From Varibaculum cambriense (GTDB lineage: Bacteria; Actinomycetota; Actinomycetes; Actinomycetales; Actinomycetaceae): a stretch of DNA of 64,000 nucleotides. The translations under genes and the position numbers were made by a program. The stretch lies in NCBI RefSeq assembly GCF_002848005.1, contig NZ_PKHX01000005.1, positions 132,711 through 196,710 of the forward strand, read 5' to 3'. The notes below the pieces were generated by a model, which saw only the letters and a list, made by a program, of their open reading frames with translations, was not told the origin of the DNA and did no database searches. This document shows, in pieces, positions 17,825 to 26,616 of this stretch (position 1 is the stretch's first letter; each line of letters starts with the position of its first letter).

Positions 17825-18808
17825 ATGGGCGAAACCCCTAATAAATACGGCGCGCACTCGAGCGAACAGGAACAATGGGTGTTGAATGGCGAGCTGCACT
17901 CTGGCAACCCGGCCTCACAAAGAGAATCCGCTAGGTCGGCATCCGCTCAGCCGGAGCCTTCTGCAGGGCAAATGCCGAGTTCAAATGCAGCTAACGGTGA
18001 AAATAGTGTCAGTTTTGAGTCGCCAAATACTTCTTCGCCGGACTTTGGGGGAGAAAATTCGCCGTCTCCCTCGTTCCCGGAACCACCCCGTAAGTTTCCC
18101 GTTCCTCCCGGTTACGGGGGGAATGGCTCTGACTCGTGGCATGCGCCCTCCGGAATGCCGAATGCAGGAGGACCGGGAAATGTCGGTCCGGGCAGCTTTT
18201 CGGGCCTCGGGGACAATCCGGTGACTCCCCCTAAGAATCCAAAATCTCGCGCCCTGCCGATCACAGTTTTGGTAGTAGGAATTGTGCTGATGCTGGTGGT
18301 AGCACCGATTGCTTTCGTCAGTATGGCAGTGGTTTCTGTTCTGCAATTAGATTCCAATAAGGAAACCCATTCTGGTGTCAATTCTATTACCCGAACTGCT
18401 GACTACCAGGGAACTTCGCTGCTGATTGTGGAAGCATCTAACGGTGGTGATGTACGGTGCGATGCAACTTTTAATGGGGAAGAGATTGAGTCCCTATCTG
18501 GGGATGATAGTTTTGTCGCCGGTTTTGCCTCCGACCCAGATGAAGGGGATCAACATACCTTTATCTACAATCTTAATTCTCACGGAACCTTGAAGGTTAA
18601 ATGTGAGCCCATCGATGACAAAGACGCCACCATCACCTCGATTGGCATTCTCCCTAACCTTTCCTTCGGGCCTCTGATTGCCGCTTTTGTGGTGCCCACC
18701 ATAATAGGGTTTACCGGTCTAGGACTACTTATTTGGGGGATTGTGTGGACGGTGAAACGCGGTCGGGATAACCGACAAGCATTAATAAATAACTCCTACT
18801 ATCGGTAG
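17825..18808 (+). CDS. Two-helix membrane protein with disordered N-terminus, function unknown
   Basis: I do not recognise a family for this 327-residue protein. Residues 1-138 are Pro/Ser/Asn/Gly-rich and probably disordered. A membrane helix follows at about 140-170 (LPITVLVVGIVLMLVVAPIA). An ectodomain of about 100 residues has two Cys (GGDVRCDATF and LKVKCEPIDD) that could form a disulphide. A second helix (AAFVVPTIIGFTGLGLLIWG) and a short basic tail end the protein. It has its own AACGGGAGGAACT ribosome site, 39 nt after hspR, so it may be read through from the heat-shock operon. Confidence 0.7.
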   Translation: MGETPNKYGAHSSEQEQWVLNGELHSGNPASQRESARSASAQPEPSAGQMPSSNAANGENSVSFESPNTSSPDFGGENSPSPSFPEPPRKFPVPPGYGGNGSDSWHAPSGMPNAGGPGNVGPGSFSGLGDNPVTPPKNPKSRALPITVLVVGIVLMLVVAPIAFVSMAVVSVLQLDSNKETHSGVNSITRTADYQGTSLLIVEASNGGDVRCDATFNGEEIESLSGDDSFVAGFASDPDEGDQHTFIYNLNSHGTLKVKCEPIDDKDATITSIGILPNLSFGPLIAAFVVPTIIGFTGLGLLIWGIVWTVKRGRDNRQALINNSYYR

Positions 18809-18945
18809 TCGTAGGGCTGGAGCCTGGCTTTTCTGCTGAGTTAAGGGCTTTTTTGCTAGCTAAGTTAGCGTTCACTTAGCATTTTCCCCTGCTTATTTTG
18901 GGGGAGAACAAATACTGCTAGTGAGGTAGCTAACTCAGAATATAG

Positions 18946-18968
18946 AGTTGAGTGGAATAAACTCAACT
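18946..18968. promoter_or_regulatory. HAIR operator upstream of clpB
   Basis: AGTTGAGT-N7-ACTCAACT is a perfect 8-bp inverted repeat with the 7-nt HAIR spacing, 64 nt before the clpB ATG. It places clpB in the HspR regulon. Confidence 0.85.
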
Positions 18969-18971
18969 TTA

Positions 18972-18999
18972 GGGGTGTTGGACTAAATAGCAACACCCC
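18972..18999 (+). promoter_or_regulatory. Hairpin in the clpB leader
   Basis: The 9-bp perfect stem GGGGTGTTG/CAACACCCC has a 10-nt loop and lies between the HAIR site and the ribosome binding site (GGGAGG at 19020). A second small hairpin (CCCA/TGGG) follows at about 19003-19016. It could affect mRNA stability or translation; no U run is seen. Confidence 0.6.
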
Positions 19000-19032
19000 A
19001 TCCCACCCGGATGGGAATATGGGAGGAAATAT

Positions 19033-21654
19033 ATGGAAACTAAACTTACTGTTAAATCGCAGGCTGCCTTAGGGGATGCGGTGCAAACCGCGCAAGCCAA
19101 TAAAAACCCTCAGGTAGAGCCAGAACATCTTTTAAATGCCTTGCTGGGACAAACCGACTCGATCGCGTTTGCGCTCCTGGAGGCGGTAGTACCAAATCGT
19201 ACCCAACAGATTAACGCGCCCCTGCATCATATGCTCGGAACACTGCCTAGCGTCACCGGCAGTTCCGTCGGGGAAGTGCAAACCTCCCTGGCTATGCGGC
19301 GGGTTATTAATAAAGCCGGTGATTTGGCACGAGAACTTACCGACGAATACGTATCCACCGAACACCTGCTAATCGCCCTCGCCGATGAATCTGAAGGGCA
19401 AACGGGCGTTAGCCGCCTGCTAAATGGTGCGGGCGCTAGCGTTAAAGCGCTGCGGGAAAAGCTGAAGGAAATTCGTAAAGATCCGGTGACTTCTGAAGAC
19501 CCCGAAGCTTCTTTCGATGCCTTGAAAAAGTATGGTCGTGACCTGACGGAAGTGGCGCGCAGCGGAAAACTCGATCCGGTAATCGGACGGGATAAAGAAA
19601 TCCGGCGGGTAATCCAAGTGCTCTCGCGGCGTACCAAAAACAACCCGGTACTAATTGGAGAGGCCGGGGTAGGTAAAACCGCAGTGGTAGAAGGACTAGC
19701 GCAGCGGATTGTAGCCGGTGACGTTCCCCAGTCTTTACAAAATAAGAAACTGATTAGCCTGGACTTAGGAGCGATGGTCGCGGGCGCCAAGTACCGCGGC
19801 GAGTTTGAAGAGCGTCTCAAGGCCGTCCTCGAAGAAATCAAGAACGCCGGCGGGGAAGTCATCACCTTTATCGACGAGCTGCATACGGTAGTAGGTGCCG
19901 GAGGCGGTTCCGAGGGTGCCATGGACGCCGGCAACATGATTAAACCCATGCTGGCACGCGGTGAGCTACGGATGGTGGGTGCCACCACCCTGGACGAATA
20001 CCGGCAAAATATCGAGAAAGACCCGGCTCTAGAGCGCCGCTTCCAACAGGTGTTTGTAGCCGAACCCTCGGTAGAAGATACGGTAGCGATTCTGCGCGGG
20101 ATCGCCCCCAAGTACGAGGCGCACCATAAGGTGACGATTACCGATGGGGCGCTGGTGGCGGCGGCGAAACTTTCGGATCGCTATATCACCGACCGCAACT
20201 TGCCGGATAAAGCTATTGACCTGATTGATGAGGCCGCTTCGCGGCTACGGATGGAGCTAGATTCCAGTCCGGTAGAGGTAGACGAAAAACGCCGTCAGGT
20301 TGACCGGCTGAAAATGGAAGAAGCCTATTTAGCTGATTCCGAGGGCGAAGGCCTAGATGAGCAGACCAAAGCCCGGCTGGAAGATTTGCGCGCGGAAATC
20401 GCCAAGGAACAACAAGTCTTGGATGACCTCAATGTGCGGTGGGAATCCGAAAAAGCCTCCCGCAATAAGGTCGGGGATTTGCGTGCCCAACTCGATAAGC
20501 TAAACACCCAGTTAGAGCGGGCAATGCGTAGTGGCGATTGGGAAAGTGCCGGACGACTGCAGAACGGAGAAATCCCGCAAATCCAGGCCGCGATCACCGC
20601 TGCTGAAAAGCAGGAGCAGCAAAGCGATGACTCCGATGCGATGGTGGTAGAAAAAGTCGGTCCTACCGAAGTTGCCGAAGTGGTGGAGTCCTGGACGGGG
20701 ATCCCCACTGGGAAAATGCTGCAAACCGAAACTGACAAGCTGCTGCACATGGAAACCGAGATTGGTAAACGTCTAATCGGGCAGGAACAGGCAGTCCAAG
20801 CGGTATCAGATGCAGTCCGCCGCTCGCGGGCAGGAGTCTCTGACCCCAATCGTCCCACGGGATCCTTCCTCTTCCTTGGTCCTACCGGGGTGGGGAAGAC
20901 CGAGCTTGCCAAGTCCTTAGCGGCATTTCTCTTTGATGACCCCGCCGCGATGGTGCGCATCGATATGAGCGAATACGGAGAAAAGCACTCGGTATCTCGC
21001 CTGATCGGAGCGCCTCCTGGCTATGTGGGTTATGAAGAAGGCGGACAGCTGACCGAGGCAGTGCGGCGGCGTCCCTACTCGGTGATTCTGCTGGATGAAG
21101 TGGAAAAGGCGCATCCGGAAATCTTCCACGTCCTATTGCAGGTACTAGATGACGGGAGACTCACTGACGGGCAAGGCCGGGTAGTGGATTTTCGTAACAC
21201 TATTTTGGTGCTGACCTCTAACCTAGGTTCACAGTATCTGACCGAGAAAGATCTGGGCGAGGACGAGAAAGAACGATTGGTCAAGGAAGCGGTCAAGGCT
21301 AATTTCCGACCCGAGTTCTTGAATCGGCTGGACGAGATTTTGATCTTTAAGCCGCTCAGTCGGGCTCAGCTTGCCCAGATTGTGGATTTGCAGCTGTCTC
21401 AGGTTATGGAGCGCCTAGCTTCTCGGCGGTTGCAGCTAGAGGTTAGTGAGGATGCCAAGAGTTGGCTGGCTAACCGCGGTTACGACCCGGCGTTCGGGGC
21501 GCGCCCGCTGCGCCGTCTGATTCAAACCGAGATCGGCGACCAACTGGCCCAGGGACTGCTAGCCGGAAAGTGGGAGGATGGTTCCGTAATCAAGGTGACG
21601 GTACCGCAGGGACACTCGGCTCCGGCGGGAAGGTTCCATCTCCAGCTAAGTTAA
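19033..21654 (+). CDS. clpB: Disaggregase ClpB
   Basis: This hexameric AAA+ chaperone extracts proteins from aggregates together with DnaK. It has 873 residues. The N-terminal Clp repeats (1-150) lead to AAA-1 with Walker [14 protein letters not shown] and Walker [14 protein letters not shown]. The coiled-coil middle domain (about 400-530, [19 protein letters not shown]) distinguishes it from ClpA and ClpC. AAA-2 has [13 protein letters not shown] and [12 protein letters not shown]. Pore loops [11 protein letters not shown] and GYVGYEEGG are present. GGGAGG precedes the ATG. It is regulated by the HAIR site upstream and ends at a strong terminator. Confidence 0.98.
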   Translation: METKLTVKSQAALGDAVQTAQANKNPQVEPEHLLNALLGQTDSIAFALLEAVVPNRTQQINAPLHHMLGTLPSVTGSSVGEVQTSLAMRRVINKAGDLARELTDEYVSTEHLLIALADESEGQTGVSRLLNGAGASVKALREKLKEIRKDPVTSEDPEASFDALKKYGRDLTEVARSGKLDPVIGRDKEIRRVIQVLSRRTKNNPVLIGEAGVGKTAVVEGLAQRIVAGDVPQSLQNKKLISLDLGAMVAGAKYRGEFEERLKAVLEEIKNAGGEVITFIDELHTVVGAGGGSEGAMDAGNMIKPMLARGELRMVGATTLDEYRQNIEKDPALERRFQQVFVAEPSVEDTVAILRGIAPKYEAHHKVTITDGALVAAAKLSDRYITDRNLPDKAIDLIDEAASRLRMELDSSPVEVDEKRRQVDRLKMEEAYLADSEGEGLDEQTKARLEDLRAEIAKEQQVLDDLNVRWESEKASRNKVGDLRAQLDKLNTQLERAMRSGDWESAGRLQNGEIPQIQAAITAAEKQEQQSDDSDAMVVEKVGPTEVAEVVESWTGIPTGKMLQTETDKLLHMETEIGKRLIGQEQAVQAVSDAVRRSRAGVSDPNRPTGSFLFLGPTGVGKTELAKSLAAFLFDDPAAMVRIDMSEYGEKHSVSRLIGAPPGYVGYEEGGQLTEAVRRRPYSVILLDEVEKAHPEIFHVLLQVLDDGRLTDGQGRVVDFRNTILVLTSNLGSQYLTEKDLGEDEKERLVKEAVKANFRPEFLNRLDEILIFKPLSRAQLAQIVDLQLSQVMERLASRRLQLEVSEDAKSWLANRGYDPAFGARPLRRLIQTEIGDQLAQGLLAGKWEDGSVIKVTVPQGHSAPAGRFHLQLS

Positions 21655-21668
21655 TGACATGATGTCAG

Positions 21669-21712
21669 AAAAGTGGCGCCACGGGACAATAGTCCCCGGC
21701 GCCACTTTTTAC
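21669..21712 (+). terminator. Terminator of clpB
   Basis: AAAAGTGGCGCC (21669-21680) pairs with GGCGCCACTTTT (21698-21709), forming a 12-bp stem that ends in a T run. Confidence 0.88.
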
Positions 21713-21940
21713 TATTTTTTTGCAAAGCAATGATGGTTTCGCAGGTTGTGTGGTAATTTTTACTATGAAAAGTAAATATATTCTTAATGCCATCTTTGTT
21801 TATGTAATTCAACTACGAAATGTCATCGATTTGTTAGGTGCTTTGCGGGGAAAAACTGTATCCTAGTTAGAGCTTGGGGTTTTTGTGCCCAGATATAAAA
21901 AAGATAATAGGCGGTAGGCAAAAGGGAGGGGGATGCCCAG

Positions 21941-22936
21941 GTGCCCAAACCAGCACACAAGAGCGGGGAGCGCGGGCCCTACGCCGGTGGCGTGGCTCGA
22001 CGCGAAGCCATACTTGACGCAACCGTAGACATGATTGCGGAAGTTGGCTACCACGGCCTATCTATGCGCGATGTGGCTCGCCGTGTTGGTATTTCTCATC
22101 CCGGGGTTATCTATCACTTCCCTTCCAAAGAAGCCCTCCTGATGGCGGTTATCGAGCGCTACGAGGATCGCTCTAACTTCGACGTGCAGGCTATGCGGCA
22201 TATGCAGCCTTTCGAAGTATTTAATGCCTTTACTGAACTGTCTACCGAGCTCAGCTCTAACCCCACGATCGTGGAAATGGAGTGCATACTTTCGGTGGAA
22301 GCCTCCAACGAGGTGCACCCCGCCCACGATCACTTTGCAGCCCGCTTTGAGGGATTGCAAAGCGTGCTGACTAGCGCATTTAGTCAGTTACAAGCAGACG
22401 ACCTGATTAACAAGGATGCCGATCCGAAGACACTGGCGCATTCCCTTCTGGCCGAATGGTACGGCCTGCATATCCAGTGGCTCTACAACAGGGACGGGGT
22501 AGATGTGGTCGGTTCCTTGACTAACTTGATTATTAATCAGGTCGATCTTTCCAACCCCAAGGCACTTCGTGCCATCATGTCCAGCGGTTTTGCTTCCCCC
22601 TCGGCAATGGCTGCAATCGAACAGGTGGCTGGGTTTACCTTGGAAGATTTGTTGGAAAAGGGATACATCAGCCTTTCCTCCCAGGAAATGGAGAAATACG
22701 GACTTTCGGACGTGCCCGAGGACATCCTGGACAAGATTGTTCGTTCCGGCATCCTGACGGCCAGCGACCTCGAATACGCGCAAGAAAATCAGGCTCTCAG
22801 CATCGATTTGTTGGGGCGTTTGGTTATCAACGGCGTTCTCGAAACCGAGGAATACAACACCTTGGCGGATGTTGGCGTCGTGCCGCGTGAAGCGGTGGCG
22901 GCACTTACCGCAGTTATGGCAGCTCGCCCCTTCTAG
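21941..22936 (+). CDS. TetR-family regulator with an extra C-terminal helical domain
   Basis: The N-terminus is a TetR DNA-binding domain: REAILDATVDMIAEVGYHGL, SMRDVARRVGISHPGVIYHF and PSKEALLMAVIERYED. A TetR-type effector core runs to about 205. With 331 residues the protein is over 100 longer than usual. The tail from about 220 has tandem units of about 27 residues of the form L-x-x-(I/L)-V-x-x-G-(I/V)-L-x-x-x-(D/E): LDKIVRSGILTASDLEYAQE and LGRLVINGVLETEEYNTLAD. These recall MshEN-type helical repeats; that resemblance is a guess. The start is GTG with GGGAGGGGG upstream. It is followed after 6 nt by a serine hydrolase gene, its likely target or partner. Confidence 0.85.
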   Translation: MPKPAHKSGERGPYAGGVARREAILDATVDMIAEVGYHGLSMRDVARRVGISHPGVIYHFPSKEALLMAVIERYEDRSNFDVQAMRHMQPFEVFNAFTELSTELSSNPTIVEMECILSVEASNEVHPAHDHFAARFEGLQSVLTSAFSQLQADDLINKDADPKTLAHSLLAEWYGLHIQWLYNRDGVDVVGSLTNLIINQVDLSNPKALRAIMSSGFASPSAMAAIEQVAGFTLEDLLEKGYISLSSQEMEKYGLSDVPEDILDKIVRSGILTASDLEYAQENQALSIDLLGRLVINGVLETEEYNTLADVGVVPREAVAALTAVMAARPF

Positions 22937-22942
22937 GAACTC

Positions 22943-23812
22943 GTGGGGATGGTTTTTGACCCAGTAGCTGCGGTTTTAGAGCAGTTCTCTTTTCCGGTCT
23001 CTTGCGCGCTTTTTTCCTTTGAATCTTCCAGCGCGCCTGAAAGCTGTAAGCTGCTAGGTACCTGGGGTGACCAGGATAAAGTCTATCCTTGGATGTCGGT
23101 GACCAAACTGGTTACCTCCCGCACGATTTTGGGGGCGGTAGAAAACGGTGTCCTCGACCTAGAGCAGCCCTTAGAGCAGCTACCGGGGGTGAGCGAGCCC
23201 CGCCCGGTGAGTGTCGCCGACCTGCTGGCGCACCGGGCCGGCCTCGATCATGAAAAACGAGAGTTTACCCGCGACCCCCATAGCCGTAGGGTGTACTCCA
23301 ATTCTGGCTATGAGATTCTCGGCGACCTCCTCAGCGAGCACAGCGGGGTTCCTTTTGCTACCTGGGTAGTGGAAATGGTGTTTTCACCCCTGGGGATAAA
23401 ACGCGAACTGCGCGGGTCACCTGCCTGGGATATGCACGGAAGCTTGCGGGAACTTTTGGCTTTTGCTTTTGAGGCCGCCTGCCCGCGTTTCCTCTGCCCA
23501 AGGCTGTTTTCTGCCTGGTCAGGTAGTGATGGGATGCAGCTACCCGGAGTGGTGCCCGGGTATGGATTCTATCGCGACAATGCCTGGGGGCTCGGCTGCG
23601 AAGTCCGCGCCGACAAAGACCCGCACTGGACGCTGCCTGGCTCCAGCGCGCAAACTTACGGTCATTTTGGGCAATCCGGATCCTTTCTGTGGATTGACCC
23701 CACCTCGCGTCTGGGAGCAGTTTTCTTAGGGCAAGAAGCTTTCGGCGCCCTCCATAAGCAGCTATGGCCGAAGCTAAACTGCGCCCTGCGGGAAGTAGCC
23801 AAAACTGCCTAA
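22943..23812 (+). CDS. Serine hydrolase of the beta-lactamase/class C family
   Basis: This 289-residue penicillin-recognising-fold protein has WMSVTKLVTSRTILGAVENG with the catalytic S-x-x-K (SVTK, about residue 52), VSVADLLAHRAGLDHEKREF typical of class C-like esterases and peptidases, and RVYSNSGYEILGDLL with the Y-S-N motif. A candidate third motif is YGHFGQSGSFLW (HFG). No signal peptide is seen, so it is probably a cytoplasmic esterase or amidase rather than a beta-lactamase. GTG at 22943 overlaps no neighbour; ATG at 22949 is an alternative. It forms a unit with the TetR gene 6 nt upstream. Confidence 0.85.
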   Translation: MGMVFDPVAAVLEQFSFPVSCALFSFESSSAPESCKLLGTWGDQDKVYPWMSVTKLVTSRTILGAVENGVLDLEQPLEQLPGVSEPRPVSVADLLAHRAGLDHEKREFTRDPHSRRVYSNSGYEILGDLLSEHSGVPFATWVVEMVFSPLGIKRELRGSPAWDMHGSLRELLAFAFEAACPRFLCPRLFSAWSGSDGMQLPGVVPGYGFYRDNAWGLGCEVRADKDPHWTLPGSSAQTYGHFGQSGSFLWIDPTSRLGAVFLGQEAFGALHKQLWPKLNCALREVAKTA

Positions 23813-23817
23813 GGGTT

Positions 23818-24609
23818 TTACGGAGCCACCTCTAAAATCACCGGTACATGGTCAGAGGCGCCTTTGCCTTTCCGTTCCTCGCGTAAAGACTCGGCGGCTT
23901 GGATCCGCTTTGCCAGGGCGGGGGAACAGTAGGCAAAATCAATCCGCATCCCTTCATTGCGGGGGAAACGTAGCTGTTTATAGTCCCAATATGTGTACTG
24001 GTCAAATAGGTCGCGGGTAACTTCGGTGAAACCGGAATCTGCGAAAGAAAAGAAGGCCTCGCGTTCGGGTTCAGACACGTGAGTGGCGCCGGCGAACACC
24101 TCCATATCCCACACATCCTGGTCAAAGGGGGCAATATTCCAGTCACCCATCAGTGCCAGTTGCGCCTGGGGATCCTCCTCGAGCAGTGAGGATGCATATT
24201 TGCGCAAGTTTTCTAGCCAGGAGAGCTTATAGCGGTAGTGGGGATGGGATAGTTCGCGTCCATTGGGAACATAGAGAGAAAAGATACGCACCCCACCACA
24301 AGTGGCGCTGATTGCGCGCGGTTCCACCACCGGTTCTTTCCCGGGGTTAGCGTAGGCGGGTTGAGAGGGAAAATCCCGCTGCACGTCCTCGAGCCCTACC
24401 CGAGAAATAATTGCCACCCCATTCCACTGGTTCGCGCCATGTACCGCGACCTCGTAGCCGGCAGCGGTGAAAGGCTCAGATGGGAACTGCTCCGGGCGAC
24501 ACTTGGTTTCTTGTATCGCCAAAACATCCAAGTTTTCCCGCTCTAATAGCGCGCTTACCCGGTCTTGCCGAGCCCGAATAGAGTTAACGTTCCAAGTTGC
24601 AATCCTCAT
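23818..24609 (-). CDS. xth: Exodeoxyribonuclease III (AP endonuclease)
   Basis: This 263-residue enzyme of the exonuclease-endonuclease-phosphatase fold cuts at abasic sites in base excision repair. Conserved elements are MRIATWNVNSIRARQDRV (Asn metal ligand), VLAIQETKCRPEQFP (Glu metal ligand), ISRVGLEDVQRDFP, LYVPNGRELSHPHYRYK (Tyr/Asn), LMGDWNIAPFDQDVWD (Asp/Asn pair) and GASDHVPVILE, the terminal catalytic Asp-His. It converges on the serine hydrolase gene (5 nt between stops). Its start is divergent from and close to pyrE. Confidence 0.96.
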   Translation of the reverse strand: MRIATWNVNSIRARQDRVSALLERENLDVLAIQETKCRPEQFPSEPFTAAGYEVAVHGANQWNGVAIISRVGLEDVQRDFPSQPAYANPGKEPVVEPRAISATCGGVRIFSLYVPNGRELSHPHYRYKLSWLENLRKYASSLLEEDPQAQLALMGDWNIAPFDQDVWDMEVFAGATHVSEPEREAFFSFADSGFTEVTRDLFDQYTYWDYKQLRFPRNEGMRIDFAYCSPALAKRIQAAESLREERKGKGASDHVPVILEVAP

Positions 24610-24650
24610 GTGCTAACCATATCGGTTACAAAACCGATAAACTGATTGCC

Positions 24651-25226
24651 ATGACCGCTAATGATTCTCAAAAAGCTCGCCTGGTTTCCTTAATCAAAGA
24701 GCTATCTGTTAAATATGGCGATTTCACGCTGGCCAGTGGAAAGAAATCCACATTCTATATTGATCTGCGTCGCTCTACCTTGCATCACGAAGCCTCGGTG
24801 TTGATTGGGCATGTGCTGCTGGATCTGCTGGAAGAGTCGGGTTTTCTACCAGAGGATATCGACGCAGTCGGGGGTCTGACTATGGGAGCCGATCCGGTAG
24901 CCTTCGCGATCATGCAGGCCGCTTCGTCGCGCGGCCTCGATATTGACGCCTTCGTAGTGCGTAAAGAAGCCAAAGATCATGGCATGGGACGGCAGATTGA
25001 GGGTCCAGATATTGCCGGCAAACAGGTAGTTATTGTAGAAGATACTTCTACCACCGGTGGTTCACCTATTCAGGCGGCGCAAGCAGCAGAAAAAGCAGGA
25101 GCCAAAGTGCTTTGTGTAGCGGTGGTGGTTGACCGCGGCGATGTGGCGAAGCAAAAGGTTAACCAAGCTGGCTGGAAATATCTGGCGGCACTAAATTTGG
25201 CAGATTTAGGAATCGAAGGGGATTAA
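24651..25226 (+). CDS. pyrE: Orotate phosphoribosyltransferase
   Basis: This enzyme couples orotate with PRPP to give OMP in pyrimidine synthesis. The 191-residue protein has FTLASGKKSTFYIDLRRSTL for orotate and phosphate contacts, VRKEAKDHGMGRQIEG, the mobile catalytic loop, and VVIVEDTSTTGGSPIQAA, the PRPP-binding motif. ATG 24651 is chosen from the family N-terminus; its Shine-Dalgarno sequence is weak, and an upstream frame from 24597 would overlap xth. It starts a close-packed run pyrE-SDR-trmH with 3-4 nt gaps. Confidence 0.95.
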   Translation: MTANDSQKARLVSLIKELSVKYGDFTLASGKKSTFYIDLRRSTLHHEASVLIGHVLLDLLEESGFLPEDIDAVGGLTMGADPVAFAIMQAASSRGLDIDAFVVRKEAKDHGMGRQIEGPDIAGKQVVIVEDTSTTGGSPIQAAQAAEKAGAKVLCVAVVVDRGDVAKQKVNQAGWKYLAALNLADLGIEGD

Positions 25227-25229
25227 AAA

Positions 25230-26003
25230 ATGTCATGGGTTTTAGTAACCGGAGCTTCCAGCGGGCTAGGGCTAGAGTTCTGTAACCAGTTGGCAGGGCG
25301 CGGACACAATGTGGTGATGGTTGCCCGGCGCGAAAATATTTTGCTGGAACAGGCGCAACGGATCGAAAATTTTTATGGAGTCACCTGCGAGGTGTTGCCG
25401 GCAGATTTAGCTTCCCAGGCCGGCTTAAAAGCGGTGGCGCGACGTTTGGCGGCCCAGGAGCGCCCGATTTCGCTACTGGTTAATAATGCTGGTTTCGCCC
25501 TGGCAGACGATTTTGTTGACGGATCTGCTTCCCAGCAGGTGCGCGGGTTAAATGTAATGGTGCGGGCAGTCATGTTGCTGTCGCAAACCGCGGCTTCTCG
25601 GATGCGCCGGCGTGGGCGCGGCGCGATTTTGAATGTTTCTTCGGTAGCCTCCGGAACGGCGATGGGAACCTATGCGGCTCATAAAACCTGGGTAGAAATC
25701 TTCAGTTGCGCCCTGGCGGAAGAACTGCGTGGCAGCGGGGTTCAGGTTATGGCGCTGAAGCCGGGCACTACCGATACTGGCTTCTTCAGCAAGATCACTA
25801 CCAAGATCGAGGACGTGCCCACCATTGCTCGGCTAACGCCGGAATACGTGGTGGAACAGGCCTTGAACGACCTGGCGCGGGGCAAGGTAATCTCGGTGCC
25901 ATCTGTGATTTATAAGGTTATGGATTTCTTGACTTGGAAAGCACCCCGTTCCCTGGTGTGTCGCTTCACCGGTTACTTGCAGCGCGACCGGTTTAAAGTC
26001 TAA
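25230..26003 (+). CDS. Short-chain dehydrogenase/reductase
   Basis: This 257-residue NAD(P)-binding Rossmann oxidoreductase has TGASSGLGLEFCNQLAGRGH, the glycine-rich cofactor loop; LLVNNAGFALADD (NNAG motif); ILNVSSVASGTAMGTYAAHK with catalytic Ser and Y-x-x-x-K; and MALKPGTTDTGFF after the active site. It is of the classical SDR type related to DltE-like or estradiol-17-beta-like reductases. The substrate is unknown. It lies between pyrE and a tRNA/rRNA methyltransferase gene, 3 and 4 nt away, so co-transcription is near certain. Confidence 0.9.
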   Translation: MSWVLVTGASSGLGLEFCNQLAGRGHNVVMVARRENILLEQAQRIENFYGVTCEVLPADLASQAGLKAVARRLAAQERPISLLVNNAGFALADDFVDGSASQQVRGLNVMVRAVMLLSQTAASRMRRRGRGAILNVSSVASGTAMGTYAAHKTWVEIFSCALAEELRGSGVQVMALKPGTTDTGFFSKITTKIEDVPTIARLTPEYVVEQALNDLARGKVISVPSVIYKVMDFLTWKAPRSLVCRFTGYLQRDRFKV

Positions 26004-26007
26004 TCCG

Positions 26008-26616
26008 ATGGGTAACGGAGTTGGACCTTGGCCCGGCGGGCTAGAGCACTGGCCAGAAGGTGAGCATTGGGATCCTGATTTGCTGGCGGGAGGCGACCGG
26101 CGCAATGTGGAAGATCGTTTTCGCTATTGGCGTCGGGATGCTATTCGCGATTTCCTAGATAGCGAGCGTTTCCCGTTCCAGGTGGCGATCGAAAACCTCG
26201 ATCATGATTTCAATATCGGTTCCATCGTACGTTCAGCAAATGCCTTCGGAGCTAACTCGGTACATATCGTAGGAAGACATCGCTGGAATAAGCGGGGGGC
26301 GATGGTAACTGATCGCTACCAGCATGTAGACCATTTCCCGGATGCCGAGTCTTTTGCCCATTGGGCGCGGGGAGCAGGGATCGCCCTCATTGGGATTGAC
26401 AATGTGGAAGGTTCTCAGCCGCTGGAGGACGCGGTTTTACCGGCAGAGTGTTGCCTGGTTTTCGGGTCGGAGGCGAACGGTCTGAGCCCAGAAATGCTCG
26501 CGGAATGCGCGGCGGTTTACGAGATTACCCAATATGGCTCTACCCGCTCCATAAACGTAGGCGCGGCCGCGGCGGTAGCCATGTGGGCGTGGGTGATTCA
26601 GCACCGCCGTTCCTAA
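26008..26616 (+). CDS. TrmH/SpoU-family RNA 2'-O-methyltransferase
   Basis: This 202-residue SPOUT methyltransferase uses a knotted SAM site to methylate ribose in tRNA or rRNA. It shows VAIENLDHDFNIGSIVRSAN (motif 1, with N and R), CLVFGSEANGLSPEMLAECA (motif 2) and YGSTRSINVGAAAAVAMWAW (motif 3, the knot). The exact nucleotide target cannot be told. The last 4 nt overlap the end of the convergent lipoprotein gene. It is co-transcribed with pyrE and the SDR gene. Confidence 0.92.
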   Translation: MGNGVGPWPGGLEHWPEGEHWDPDLLAGGDRRNVEDRFRYWRRDAIRDFLDSERFPFQVAIENLDHDFNIGSIVRSANAFGANSVHIVGRHRWNKRGAMVTDRYQHVDHFPDAESFAHWARGAGIALIGIDNVEGSQPLEDAVLPAECCLVFGSEANGLSPEMLAECAAVYEITQYGSTRSINVGAAAAVAMWAWVIQHRRS

